Assembly (NCBI RefSeq): GCF_016859285.1 | Contig: NC_053415.1 | Location: 17,741,001 to 17,805,000 of the forward strand | Length of the DNA stretch: 64,000 nt | Reading direction: 5' to 3' | Source of the DNA: Xiphias gladius | Lineage: Eukaryota > Chordata > Actinopteri > Istiophoriformes > Xiphiidae | Shown: positions 12,541 through 37,180 of the stretch, piece after piece | Numbering within the stretch: the first letter of the stretch is position 1 | How the letters are laid out: every line of letters starts with the position of its first letter | Program-made: the position numbers and the translations under genes | The notes under the pieces: generated by a model | Database searches by the model: none | Told to the model about the DNA's origin: nothing | What the model saw: the letters and a program-made list of their open reading frames with translations, nothing else

Positions 12541-12779
12541 CTACCACAGTTGATCATACTCCAACATCTCTGAAGGCCTGAATTTTAACAACAGGTATGG
12601 ATATTTTCGCAGAAAAGACGTGTGTGTTCTAAAGACAGTGTACTAAATTGTGGTCGTGATTGTCGCACTTGAACTCTTCCCGCTGTTTTGTAGCTCACTG
12701 GCTAACTAGCCGTTGTTGATTCCTTGTTAGCCCAGTGGGAAGAGGCCCCCTACCTTCAAGCCAGAGACCAAGTTAGGGG

Positions 12780-13620
12780 TACCGCAGCTGCCCTACACGA
12801 CTGCTTCTGGTGCTTTGTCGTTATCTGGAAAGGAGAAATAACGTTACGAAGTTAGTTACACCACTTCAGCGCTAGCCGCGTTGCTAACAGTAAAGCTGCC
12901 GCGGCGAAGACCACCGTTCAGGCACAAACACACACGAGTGCGTACACACCCTGAGACGATAAACTCTGCGTTTTAGTCCATACTTGTGTGGTCGAAGTTT
13001 ACGTCTAGATGAACGTTGTTTCAGTGTATTGTCGGCATCGCAGTCGGTCCGCGGTGTTAGTTGTCCTCTAAAACACGAGTCTTTGTATTTATCGCGCCTG
13101 CTCTCGGAAGTCTTGCAGTGCTGTAAACCTTAGCCAGGATTTCCGGCTCCTTTCCATTTGCCCTATGCTGTTTTGTTTCCGTTTATTCTATTTCCGTTTT
13201 AAAAGTTTTCTACGTGCAGAGTTAAAGTGTACTTTCATAAAGATTTTTTTAGGTTATGAGGAGCAGCACGGTTTTGGGATATTTTAACCGTTGTTTAGCA
13301 AGCCGGGACCGAGCGTTGTGTAACGGGTTGCCTCGCCCTCGTGGTGCATTCGCTTGCAAAATCGTAGCTAACTTGGTTCACTTCGGACCAGCTTCGTTGC
13401 AGCCACACGTGGGGCCTGGTTCATTAATCCCAGTTTTATGTGTTTTTCGAACATTTGTGTGTGATATGTCGCTACGTTTGGTTACTATTTTCGGTGACTA
13501 ATGGCCTACCGGTTGGCCTTTAGACGCCAAAGCCTCGCCCTCGAGTTGGCTAACGTTAGCATTCGGAGCAGTCAGCGAACTGTCCCACACGGCCAATGAG
13601 GAGTCGAGGCTGAGAGGCCT
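12780..13620 (+). promoter_or_regulatory. gabpa: CpG-rich probable gabpa promoter
   Basis: GC- and CpG-rich compared with both sides, without coding potential. The ATG exon of gabpa starts at a splice acceptor (16781-16782), so transcription must begin upstream in a non-coding exon, and this is the obvious candidate block. It holds ETS-like cores, for example CTCGGAAGTC near 13104 and GGAGCCGGAAATCC (minus strand) near 13137-13151. In mammals GABPA shares a bidirectional promoter with ATP5PF; I saw no ATP5PF coding exon here. The exact first exon is not resolved. Confidence 0.5.
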
Positions 13621-14719
13621 TTATACTTTAACTATTACTACTGCTAGTTATATTACACTGGTCTGTTTCATATGGACAGCATGAGCACTGTTCCCACTGC
13701 CATAAACTTAAATGCAGAAGCGGAAACTCTGTGTAATCTCCATATTATCATTATAGAGATATATTATTGAAACTTTTTTGTTGTTGTTTTTTAGTTGTTT
13801 TTGCTGCTTGGACTTCCGAATGAGAATTCCCTGTCCTATACCATGGAAGCAAGTGTTTGACTTACTGCATAAAAAAACAGTAGACACATTTATAAGGTCG
13901 TTTTTGGATATCGGGAAAATTTTAAAGATTGGCTGAGTTAGTTGAGTGTCATTTTTGTTTTAAAGAATCCTAGTCTACAGAATATTTTTTTTTTCTTTCT
14001 CGTATTGTCATGCTGTTTGTGACTTCTGGAGAAACGTTCAAAAGATGTGATGCAATGAAGCCTTTTTCCCCAGATTTTCTCTGGGGTGTCAGGTGATGTT
14101 ACAGAAACAGTATTGATAGTTAAATTATTAATCCAATTATTTGGTCAGGAGAAAGAATTATTTTTAAAGCTGTCCTTGGATATTAATGGATATTCCATTT
14201 CGAGTTATTATCAAATGTTACTTTATTTTGGTAGGATGTATTTCAAAGAGAATTAATGTTAAACATATGGAAAGTTGGGGGAGGTTTACTGGAGCTGAGG
14301 GTTGGTAAGAAGTCTATTTGAAAGAAAACCGTAAGACACATTAATAGAATGTTTGTTGTAATTACTCTGCGAGATAGTCATTTTTTCCATATAATGACAT
14401 TAATTTGTATAAATTGAAATATAATCTAGCATTTCCTTTTTTTATATCCTCTGATGCCTTGTTACTTATTTAGGTTGTTAGGCTCGGTTGATAAACTGTT
14501 GTGTGTTTGTGTTGGTACTGTATAGGCTCGTATAAGTTTCTTTTTAGTTTTTTTTTTTGGTGGTGTTTGTGGTTGTTAATAAAATAACAATAATAATAAT
14601 AATAATGATGATAAGTGATGAATGAAATGAACCATTTGATGGTTCCTGGCTCTCAAATGTAAAAGCTGTTTCAGTATTTATTTATTTATTTTTTTAATTA
14701 TAGCTGTGAGGCAAGACAA

Positions 14720-15345
14720 GAAGGACATCCAGTTTGCAAAAGCATATCCATAATAACAAGCATCACATCATATTTTTTTTTACAAAAAACATCAAACAAG
14801 TGAAGGAAAGGAAAAACTACACAAGACAAGACACAACAAAGGGGAATCCCTTAACTTCCCCCCCAAACCCCCTTTGAGCTACCCACTTTCTTAATGTACA
14901 GGACTAACAAGAACGGTTAACATCACTTTCCAAAGAAATGAGGAACAGATACCACGTTTCAACAAAGTCTTCCTGTTTATTTTTTCAAAGTGTGTCTGAT
15001 TTTATACCAGATGTAGTGTATTGTTGTGTATTGTGAGTTTTATTGGCAGTAATTGATTCATAAGAGATAAACTTTTGTTGAATGATTAAAATGTACCATA
15101 TTCTCAGATATGTCCAATATTATAAAGATGTGCTGTGGTTCTAAGTGCTTATTATTAACTAATGTGTGATATTGCACCAAAAAATAAATCCAGAAATGTT
15201 TGGAGCAGAGAGCATAAGTGTGAAAGAGTGGCGTCAGCTGAGCGAAGTTTATCACACAGAGGTGAAACATCGGAAAAGAATTCATGAAGTTTCTCTTTGG
15301 AGTAATGGAGTCTGTGTACAATGTTGAATGGATTAAACAGCATCA
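14720..15345 (-). mobile_element. L1-clade LINE fragment
   Basis: In gabpa intron 1, about 15155-15343 on the minus strand encodes a piece recognisable as the C-terminal part of a fish L1/Tx1-type LINE second reading frame: NIVHRLHYSKEKLHEFF, then SDVSPLCDKLRSADATLSH. Downstream, 14720-15100 on the same strand is probably the rest of the 3' part, with a polypyrimidine/purine-rich stretch. The frame is broken and no poly(A) tail is certain. Family A starts right next to it at about 15350. Confidence 0.6.
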
Positions 15346-15349
15346 GACA

Positions 15350-15562
15350 TGATAATTTGCTGCTTTTCTTGGTCTTGCATTACAGCAAAGTGAATAATTT
15401 GGGGTTTTGTACTGGTGGTTGGACGCTGATGACGTCTCTTTGGGCTATAAGATACGGTGATGGCTGCTTTTCACTGTTTTTTGATGTTTCATAGACCAAA
15501 CAATCAATGGAAAAATAATCTATCTTAATTGAATATGAAAATAATCATGAATTGCAGCCCTG
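15350..15562 (+). repeat. Dispersed family A copy (partial)
   Basis: Contains TTTGCTGCTTTTCTTGGTCT, AATAATTTGGGGTTTTGTAC, ATAGACCAAACAATCAATGG and the end motif AATTGCAGCCCT that characterise family A. Located in gabpa intron 1. Confidence 0.65.
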
Positions 15563-16459
15563 TACAAAAACATAAATAAACTTAACGGAATAAAATGGAA
15601 ACTGAAAGTAGAGACTAAAAATGGGACTATAATCTCAATTCTAATATGTATTGAATATATAAAGTTCTGTATAATAATAGTGCCAGTTCATGTAATCTAT
15701 ATTAGTAGGTCAAGTCAAGTAGGGTAGTATGTTACATGCCCTACAGATTGATGGATATTAAGTAGACTTAACTGTACATTGAATTTGAGTATACACAGAT
15801 AGAGGTCTCTGTTTTAAGTTAAGAGGGGGCACAATAGATAAAAAGGACATTGCAATAATATTAATCTTAATGCGATAGTAATAGTCATTTTGCCTATAAA
15901 ATGTCAGAAACTCCTTTCAGAAGTCCTTTCTGCGCCCAAGGTGATGTATTGAAATGTCTTGTTTTATCTGACCAAACATTCCAAACCTCTATAGGTAATG
16001 AATTTACAATGATTTAAACGAGAAACAAGCAGCAAATCCCCACAAGAGAAGCGGCAACCAAAGAATGTCACTCGGAAAAGTGTCCATTAAGCAATTACCA
16101 AAATAGCTGCTGATAACTTTTATGTTGATCATTGAATATAACTAATTGTTTCAGCTCCAAACATCTCAAGAATAATTTACACTGTGTTTATGTATATAAA
16201 TGTTTACCTTGAGAACTTTAAAACTGTAAGACAAAAGCAGACAGTTTGGAAAAGATTGGCAAGAATTAATCAGTACTATAACTAATTCAATGAATAAATG
16301 TAATACATGTATAAGAAAAGTATGTAAACTTATCATATAATTATATGAGTATCAGTGAAACTACCTATGTGGTGTGTTGAACAGAAACTAAAAGGGCCCT
16401 TTGACGCACAATGCCATATATACTTGTACAGTGTTATGTGATCTTAGAAACAGGACTCA

Positions 16460-16755
16460 AATTTAGAGCTGTACAATTAGTTGATTAATCAATTAGTCCA
16501 TCGCAGCTTTGATTCCGTAAATTAATAGCTTAAGTCAGATATCAGAAAATGCCAAACATTCTCTGGTTCTAGCTTGTCACGTGAAGATTTGCTTCTTTCC
16601 TTTGTTTGAAGATTGTTGTTTTGAAACCACTGTTTCTGGTGTGACTGATTTTTATTTTAAGTTTTGAACAAAAATATCCAAACATAACATTAACAGTGTA
16701 ATCATTTTTCTCTTTTATATTTTGGGCCCGATAAGTAATTTCACTGGATTAGTTA
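16460..16755 (+). repeat. Dispersed family A copy
   Basis: Starts AGAGCTGTACAATTAGTTGA and continues with AAAATGCCAAACATTCTCTG and GTTCTAGCTTGTCACGTGAA. It ends shortly before the gabpa ATG exon. Confidence 0.65.
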
Positions 16756-16807
16756 ACCATCTCTTTTATTACTTTCTTACAGCTCGGCTCTCTCTGCATA
16801 AAACAGA

Positions 16808-19800
16808 ATGTCTAAAAGTGAACCAGAGGAGATGATAGAGATCGAGATCGATGAACGGGAGAAACAGGCATGCCTGGAGGAAGGGTAAGCAAGATGGTCA
16901 TTTGAAGTGCCTACTCTTGCACATACAGTAACTGCACATTTTATAGTTCTCTTCCCTCTCTTTTGTTCCCACAGTGTTGAGGAGCAGACGATCACTGCAT
17001 CTGATTTGATTCAGCAAGACATTGACATCAACGAGCCCATTGGCAATTTGAAGAAGCTTTTGGAGCCTCGTATACAAATATCACTGGATGCATATGAGAT
17101 CTGCCTGCAGGACATTCAGGTAACATTGTGCATAAGACAGCCAATCGAGGCCTCTTTATGATTTGATAATTTTGTTGCTGGGGTTACAGGGCTTCGGTTT
17201 GTAATGTAGGACTGCTATTCGTCCCTTCAACTGCAGAGTATGTTGAGTCATCTCTGTCTTGACTGTCTGTTGTGTTCGTCTTTTTAGCTTCACCCAGATC
17301 ACAGCCTCTTCGATCAGGGAGTAAAGACAGATGGCACAGTGCAGCTCAGCCTGCAGATTATAACCAAACCAGGTACTGATCTAACGAAAAACCACGACGC
17401 AATCCATAGGGAGCATTTCAGAGATTAGCAAATATACAGTAATATATTGCTGTCTATGTCCAAATCTTTATCATTTGTGTGTGGGGGGGTTTCCCTTGCT
17501 CAGGTGAGGAGAAGCTGAACATTTTGGAGATTGTGAAGCCGGTAGAAACAGTAGAAGTGGTGATTGATCCAGATGCAGCAGGGGAGGAGGGTGCTCTGGT
17601 GGAGGAGGGTCAGCTCATTGCTGTGGAGAGGTCTGGCCTCTCTGATGAGACGTCAGAACAGGTTACACGCTGGGCTGCAGCACTCGAAGGCTACCGCAAA
17701 GAGCAGGTCCGGCTGGGCATACCATACGGTGAGGAGCACTTGAATAGAATACCTTACTGTCGGGAAAGAAAACATTTTTTGATGTAGTAACGATTAAAGG
17801 TGGTTGTTTCTCCCTCTCCCTTCAGACCCCTTGCTCTGGACCGCTGACCAGGTGATCCACTGGGCTGTGTGGGTGATGAAGGAGTTTAACATTGACGAGA
17901 TGGAAATAGGCAGCATTCACATCCCAGGTCGAGAGCTCTGCGCTTTCAGCCAAGAGGAGTTCCTTCAGAAAGTGCCCAATGGAGAGATACTCTGGAGTCA
18001 CCTGGAACTCCTACGCAAATGTAAGTCAGGAGTTGTTAAGGTTTTAGGAGTGTGTGTGTGGATTACAAACATTCCTGATGGTTGGCAGCGGGTCTTTAGA
18101 AGTCAGCAAAGGTAAACTGAAGGACAAAGTTGCATTTCATTTCATCCCATTTATATATTTCAGATGTGTTGGCCAGCCAGGATCAGTCTGGAGGGGACGC
18201 CACAGTTACTATTGATCAACGTAAGTATTCTAGAGAAAAATCTGCCAAAATGTAAAAGTTTTATACTTAACACTATTCAACCTGAAAATGCCCCGGTAGA
18301 CACACTCAGCTATGGACTGGATTTGGCATGTCATGCGTTGCTCACGTTGTCTGATGAATATGATGCAGGGAACCCTCTTTCTCGCCAACAGGGCAGAGAC
18401 CCGATTTAAAAAATAAAAATTTTTTAAAACTAATAGTATTTTAGGGAGAAAGTCATTTTCCTGCATATCTACTTACAACATAGTCAACAAAGCCTGTTTA
18501 TTTTCAGTAGACAGACTCAAAACAAGAGCTGATGAGTTAATCAAAAGAAAATTAGGTAACTATATTGATAATTGATGAATCATTTCAGTTATTTTTTTAA
18601 GTAAATATGCCAAATATTCTCTAGTTCCAGCTTCTCAAATGTGAGGATTTTGTTTTGTTTTTTTGTTTTTTGTTATTTTTTTGTCACATATGGTGGGTAA
18701 CTGAATATTTTTGGGGGGCTTTGGATTGATGGTCAGACAAAACAAGAAATCCGCTTGTGCTCTTGAAAATTGTGATGAGCATTTTTGACTGTTTTTAATG
18801 ATGTGACAGATTAATGGGTCAATTGATTTATTGTGAAAACAAATGGCAGATTAATCCATAATGAAAAATAATATTTAGCTGCAGGCTTGCTCAAAACATC
18901 AGCAGTCATTCTGAAAACTGACAGACTGTCCATCCCTAACTTTTCCGTCTATGTCTCCAGCTGTGCAGATAATCCCGGCTCAGGTGAGCACGCCCACTGC
19001 CATAAAGGTACTAAAGCAGAGCCGTGGTCCCAGAACTCCACGCATTTCAGGAGGAGAGGAGCGCAGCTCACCTGGCAACCGCACAGGTAGTACACATTTC
19101 TCACAAGGACTCTGTATGTTTGTATGTAAGTAGTATACATGCTTCTTCAGAGACACTCTTCAGACAGCCTGAAAGCACTGAAAGCATTCAGGGAGGGTCC
19201 CCAACAATTTTTTAAATTTTATAAAGAAGTAGTTGTGTAGTTGTGGTAGTGTTTATTTAATGCAGATGCATTGATTATTTTATGTGTATGTCGTTTTTAT
19301 GACTATTTAGAAGATTTTACTGTGAATGCTGTTTCTCTGGTGCCAGGTAACAACGGTCAGATCCAGCTGTGGCAGTTCCTGCTGGAGCTGCTGACAGACA
19401 AGGATGCTAGAGACTGCATCTCCTGGGTGGGCGAGGAGGGAGAGTTCAAACTCAACCAGCCTGAACTCGTGGCTCAGAAATGGGGCCAGCGGAAGAACAA
19501 GCCTACTATGAACTACGAAAAACTCAGCAGAGCCCTCAGGTTTGGCTGTTCTGTTTATTTTTTTTAAAGGGGTACTGTGGCTTAGTATTGCACCTCCATA
19601 AAGTCATTGGACTTGCTAGAGACAAGATTAAAAAATGGTCTAAATCAAAGCATCTGAGGCCGAGATGTCCTGACTTTTAGTCCCTAATACAGGTCGAGCT
19701 CCAAAAACAATGAACCCTACAATGTCCCTTTCAACCTGCCTGCTTGGTCACCACTCCCACAGCTTTCAAACTCCAGTTGCAAACACAGGCTTTCTGTTAA

Positions 19801-20324
19801 AGATCTCAAGCTCTGAGGATGATGATGATCTTGATGACAAACCACCTACAAGCATAGAGAATACATTCTACCACTTTTTCACAGGCTTGTTGGTACACAA
19901 CATGAGGTAATAATAAAAGTAATAGTCGCGTAAAACTGGTGGACTGTCCCTGAAATCTTTGTGTGGCTTGTTGAGACGTGTGTACTAGATTGGTGGTATT
20001 GAAACATGACCTGGTGTAACTTGATTATATTCTTTGGTGATGTTGTATAATTTTATTTGGGCTTTTTACAAAGACATTCCCATTTTCATATTCTCATTTA
20101 GGTATTACTACGATGGGGACATGATCAGCAAGGTGCAGGGCAAGCGCTTTGTCTACAAGTTTGTGTGCGACCTGAGGACTCTGATTGGCTACAGCGCTGC
20201 TGAGCTCAACAACTTGGTGACCGAGTGTGAACAGAAGAAACTGGCTCGCATGCAGATGCATGGCATCGGTCAGCCCATCACTACAGTGACCTTGGCCACC
20301 GCAACACTAGACAAGGAGAGTTGA
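16808..20324 (+). CDS. gabpa: GA-binding protein alpha chain (GABPA/NRF-2), ETS transcription factor
   Basis: DNA-binding subunit of GABP, which works in the nucleus with a GABPB partner on CGGAAGT sites of housekeeping and mitochondrial genes. Coding exons: 16808-16884, 16975-17119, 17288-17372, 17504-17728, 17826-18020, 18164-18220, 18961-19086, 19347-19539, 20102-20324; total 1326 nt (441 aa plus stop; the human protein is 454). All introns are GT-AG with consistent phase. Domains: N-terminal OST (ubiquitin-like) domain ~35-120, PNT/SAM domain ~178-243 ([19 protein letters not shown]), ETS domain ~309-390 ([13 protein letters not shown], then [20 protein letters not shown] with both DNA-contacting Arg residues). 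The ATG exon begins at an acceptor (16781-16782) and carries 25 nt of 5' UTR. It is convergent with app, as in human 21q. Confidence 0.97.
18520..18888 (+). repeat. Dispersed family A copy
   Basis: Near full length and intronic in gabpa. Diagnostic parts are ATGCCAAATATTCTCTAGTT, CCAGCTTCTCAAATGTGAGG, ATTGTGATGAGCATTTTTGA and the end TTTAGCTGCAGGCT. Confidence 0.7.
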
Positions 20325-20850
20325 AGGAGCAGCCACAGGCAAAGTTAGCTCTCCACCGTTGACTGGAAATCACATTAACTTCTTCTTTGACACAGCTGCG
20401 TTCATCAGGCACAGAAATGCAAGGCTGATCCCTGATCAGTGTGGATTAACAACTTTGATGATGTCTTTACAGTTTTAGTCCAGTTATACTGAGGCAGGTC
20501 AAAAGGTTTTGTTTTTCTTTAACTCTAACCAAGGGAAGTGTGTTCAGGATGAGGTGGAGAACGTTTGTGTGGTAAATGAGTAATGTTGTTGTGCATGTGA
20601 CTGAGAGCTTGAACGTGTGACTGAAAACGCAGTTATGAGCTTTGTGTAATGTGTTCCTTGTCTGTAGTTTAGGATCGTTTCCACTGTACATACCGGTACT
20701 TCATGTTTTTGATAGCCATAAGGGCAAGTGTATTTTCATATTTTCCATTTATAGAGGATCTGTTTTGTATTTTATTTAGTGTTTGTTCCCTTTATTGTTG
20801 GACCCTTTTTTGTCCACTACGGGGAATAAAGTGGCAAGCATTTTTCTTAA
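20325..20850 (+). terminator. gabpa: gabpa 3' UTR and poly(A) signal
   Basis: About 500 nt of 3' UTR with a canonical AATAAA at 20825-20830. The opposing app poly(A) signal is at 20929-20934. Confidence 0.8.
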
Positions 20851-20904
20851 CGTCTGGGATAAAGTCATTTCACCTTTGAGTAAGAGACTGATGACAGCCA
20901 GCCA

Positions 20905-23043
20905 GAAACTTATATGTACATTCAAAATTTTATTCATGGTAGTGAGTGTAGAAAGCTTTTTCTTACTCTAAGCAAATGGTTCACCTAACTACACACATAG
21001 GAAGGTCACTGAATCAATGAGATGGGGAATTTAAAAAAAAAAAAAAAACATCTTTTTTTTTTTTTTTGTCACTAGCCTTCAGACACCCAGAGTGAGCATC
21101 AATACAAATTTTAAACATTCACCTGATTAAGAGCTTCACTTAGTGTTTCTCTACATGTGGATATAATGTGTAGAGGTGATGTGTGTTGTATTTCTGTGGT
21201 ATAAATGCACAATATGCATGTCACATTCATGTTTACTGGAGGTGGCGTGAATAACTTAATTAAGGGAGAGGGAAATGCATCTCTGCTGATGTGAGATTTG
21301 GTCATCCTCCCATTGTTAATGGTACTTCCTCACCTCTCTGTGAGGACTATTAATAGACTTGACAACAGATGTGCTGAACATATCAACCACAGGACACACA
21401 GATGCACTGTACATGTATACACAGAAAATGTAGAAAAATAGAATGTGTATGTGTGATTTGGTGAAGGAATGGATACGAGATGGGACCACCTAGAAAACTG
21501 ATCTGTTTATCAAATACTCACACGCTGACTCCAAAGTGCTGCACTGTACAATGTTGCTGACAACGCCAGAGAGAGAGAAGCATGAGAAGTTGGAGTTAGA
21601 AAAGAAAGACTGAAGAACACATAAACAAGAGGGGAAAGACCGAGAGGTGGAGCTTGTATAATGAAACAGGGCCATTGAGAGCCAGATATCCATCTTCCAA
21701 ATATTTACAATCAAGAGAGACAATGGAATGATAAATATGGAATGATACACTTTTCGAAAACTTCGTTCTTGGAGTTTAACCTCGATCCTCGTTCTAATAA
21801 AAACCCAATGTGCAGCGACAGTGTGAATTGGCATTAGGGACTTAACAGCAATAATATTTGGTAATAATAATCAGACTTCCAATGACAGAGTGCATAGAAC
21901 GCAAACAGTAACAAGATAGTCTTCCTTTCGGATACTATTACACTTCATATATTACATACAGTATAGAGCATTTTGCCCATGCAGCTAACACAACAGTGAA
22001 GCATGGAGATGAGCATAAAAAGCTGAGATTCAGCTAAAGCAAGTCTGTGTGACAACAAAGCAGACCAGATTCTGAATACTCTTTTTCTTCTTCATATCAC
22101 AAGATCACAAAGAAGACACTACCAATGTACAATCCTGCTAAAATATCTAGTAAGAGGACCGCTCCTGAGGACCTCAACGTAGTTAACTGTATCTGTCATC
22201 AATATTGCCATGCAGTACATATACTTACAGCTAATCTGTCTTAATATATTACACATTAAAAAAAAATAATCAGAAAACAATGTTTTTCAACTTTTACATA
22301 TTTTGATCATGTATATTTTTCTGCATTTTTTAAATCCTTTTTTGAAAAACAAACCTGAAACACTTGGGCTTTAATCGTGCGGAGAGGCACTCTGAGAGCC
22401 TCTCCTCCCATTACCAGCGCTAAGAGCTGTTATGTCATGAAACACAGCACAGCTGTCATCTGAGAGCAGGGGACCAGGGATGTGTGGGACAGTTAGAAAA
22501 CGGAAAAAAAAAAAACCGTTGGAGCGATGAAAGAGCGACGGAAAATTAAACTGCTGGGGTTATACGTGTTTCTGGTCTCAGCTGCTAGCGCAGTACAGCA
22601 GGGATGTCATATAAATAGTCAACAGGGTGGTGGCTTTTCAGTACAAACACTATGAAGTTTTTGTTCTGATCGACTGATTTGTGCGGTTGAAACAGGGTAC
22701 CCCTGTCTGACCAAATGCAGGTAAATGTAAGCTCAAGTGCTGCTCTGTACAATCAAGGGATCAGGGATTAAGAAGGCTTTGTTCCATGTCAGTTTCCTTT
22801 GGCCCAAACCCCTCACTGAGACAGAAACCGGTACAAAGATTTTACTAATCTTTTCCTCGCTTTCAAACAAGATTAAAAAAAAAGAGCCTTTGCAGTAATC
22901 GTCACACCTTCCCTCCCCCTTCAACAAGGTGAGTAACTGAAGGTGTAGGGGCTGAGGGCAAAGGACCCGAGTGGAACAGACCCTACGAGTGGTGAGAGAG
23001 TGTCGTGGAGATGCGTCTGAAGAAAATGTTGATGAGCAGTTCT
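20905..23043 (-). terminator. app: app 3' UTR and poly(A) signal
   Basis: From the app stop (23044-23046) no other coding exon is seen leftward, and the first canonical minus-strand AATAAA near the gabpa end is at 20929-20934, giving a 3' UTR of about 2.1 kb. It contains an A16-CATC-T15 inverted repeat at 21033-21067, which would fold into a 15-bp A:U hairpin in the RNA. Earlier poly(A) sites may exist. Confidence 0.6.
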
Positions 23044-36480
<13,437 letters not shown>

Positions 36481-37180
36481 GCCTTCCTCCAGGTATACAG
36501 CACCCCAGGATTATTCCGTTAGAAAAAAAAAAAGTATAAATATGTATATGTGTGTTAAAGCAGGTGGTTATGTATGTCGAAACAGCGGAAGTCGAAATGT
36601 TAAGATCCCGATCCTGCTGCTCCCGACGGTGATGGCGTAAGGCTGGAAGGTTTTTTTTTTCAGGAATTGAATGGGGGCGGGGGAGCGGATTTGACGGCGT
36701 TTGAGTCCACCCGTGTGTGCAAGTGTGTAAGCGTGTATGTCGGCGCAAGCTCTCCTGCCAAGGAAAACCGAAATTTGACCTCGAACCTGTCCACCTATTT
36801 AATTGAATACCTTTAAAATAAAAATATTTTCAGTCTTATGGCCTCGGCGTTATTCGTATATAACTGTTTGTTCCTTTCGGTGCTCAAGTTAACTTTGGTC
36901 AATATTGTTTGGCTAATTTCCGTTTCAAGACATTCTCCAGGAAACGCGAAACGGTCGGCAGCTGGACATGACTTAATATCACTTTCTCTTTAAGTCGCAA
37001 GGACGGCGATCGTGTACGGATTCGTTGTCCGCGGGCGGAGATTTTTCATTCACCTTTTGGGTGAATCTTTACATTTAATCAAAACGATTACATGAGACAG
37101 ACCAGATACGAATTATCCCTGTAAAAAGTTGCTGTACAACTTTAGCAGCATTTGAGTTCTGTTCACCCGCAGAGCCCAAC
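36481..37180. promoter_or_regulatory. Divergent promoter interval shared by app and the Ig-domain gene
   Basis: Only 700 bp separate the app ATG (minus, 36478-36480) from the ATG of the Ig-domain gene (plus, 37181). The app side (36490-36780) is GC-richer and carries its 5' UTR and ETS-like AGCGGAAGTCG near 36587. The right side has near-ISRE sequences: GGAAACGCGAAACGG at about 36940-36954 (two GAAA cores, spaced 3 nt rather than the usual 2) and, on the minus strand, AGAGAAAGTGATA near 36978-36990. No TATA box is obvious on either side. Confidence 0.6.

Noticed and set aside
12780-13620. Possible atp5pf gene sharing the gabpa promoter
   Set aside because: No coding exon of the ATP synthase coupling factor 6 was seen on the minus strand between u2af1 and gabpa.
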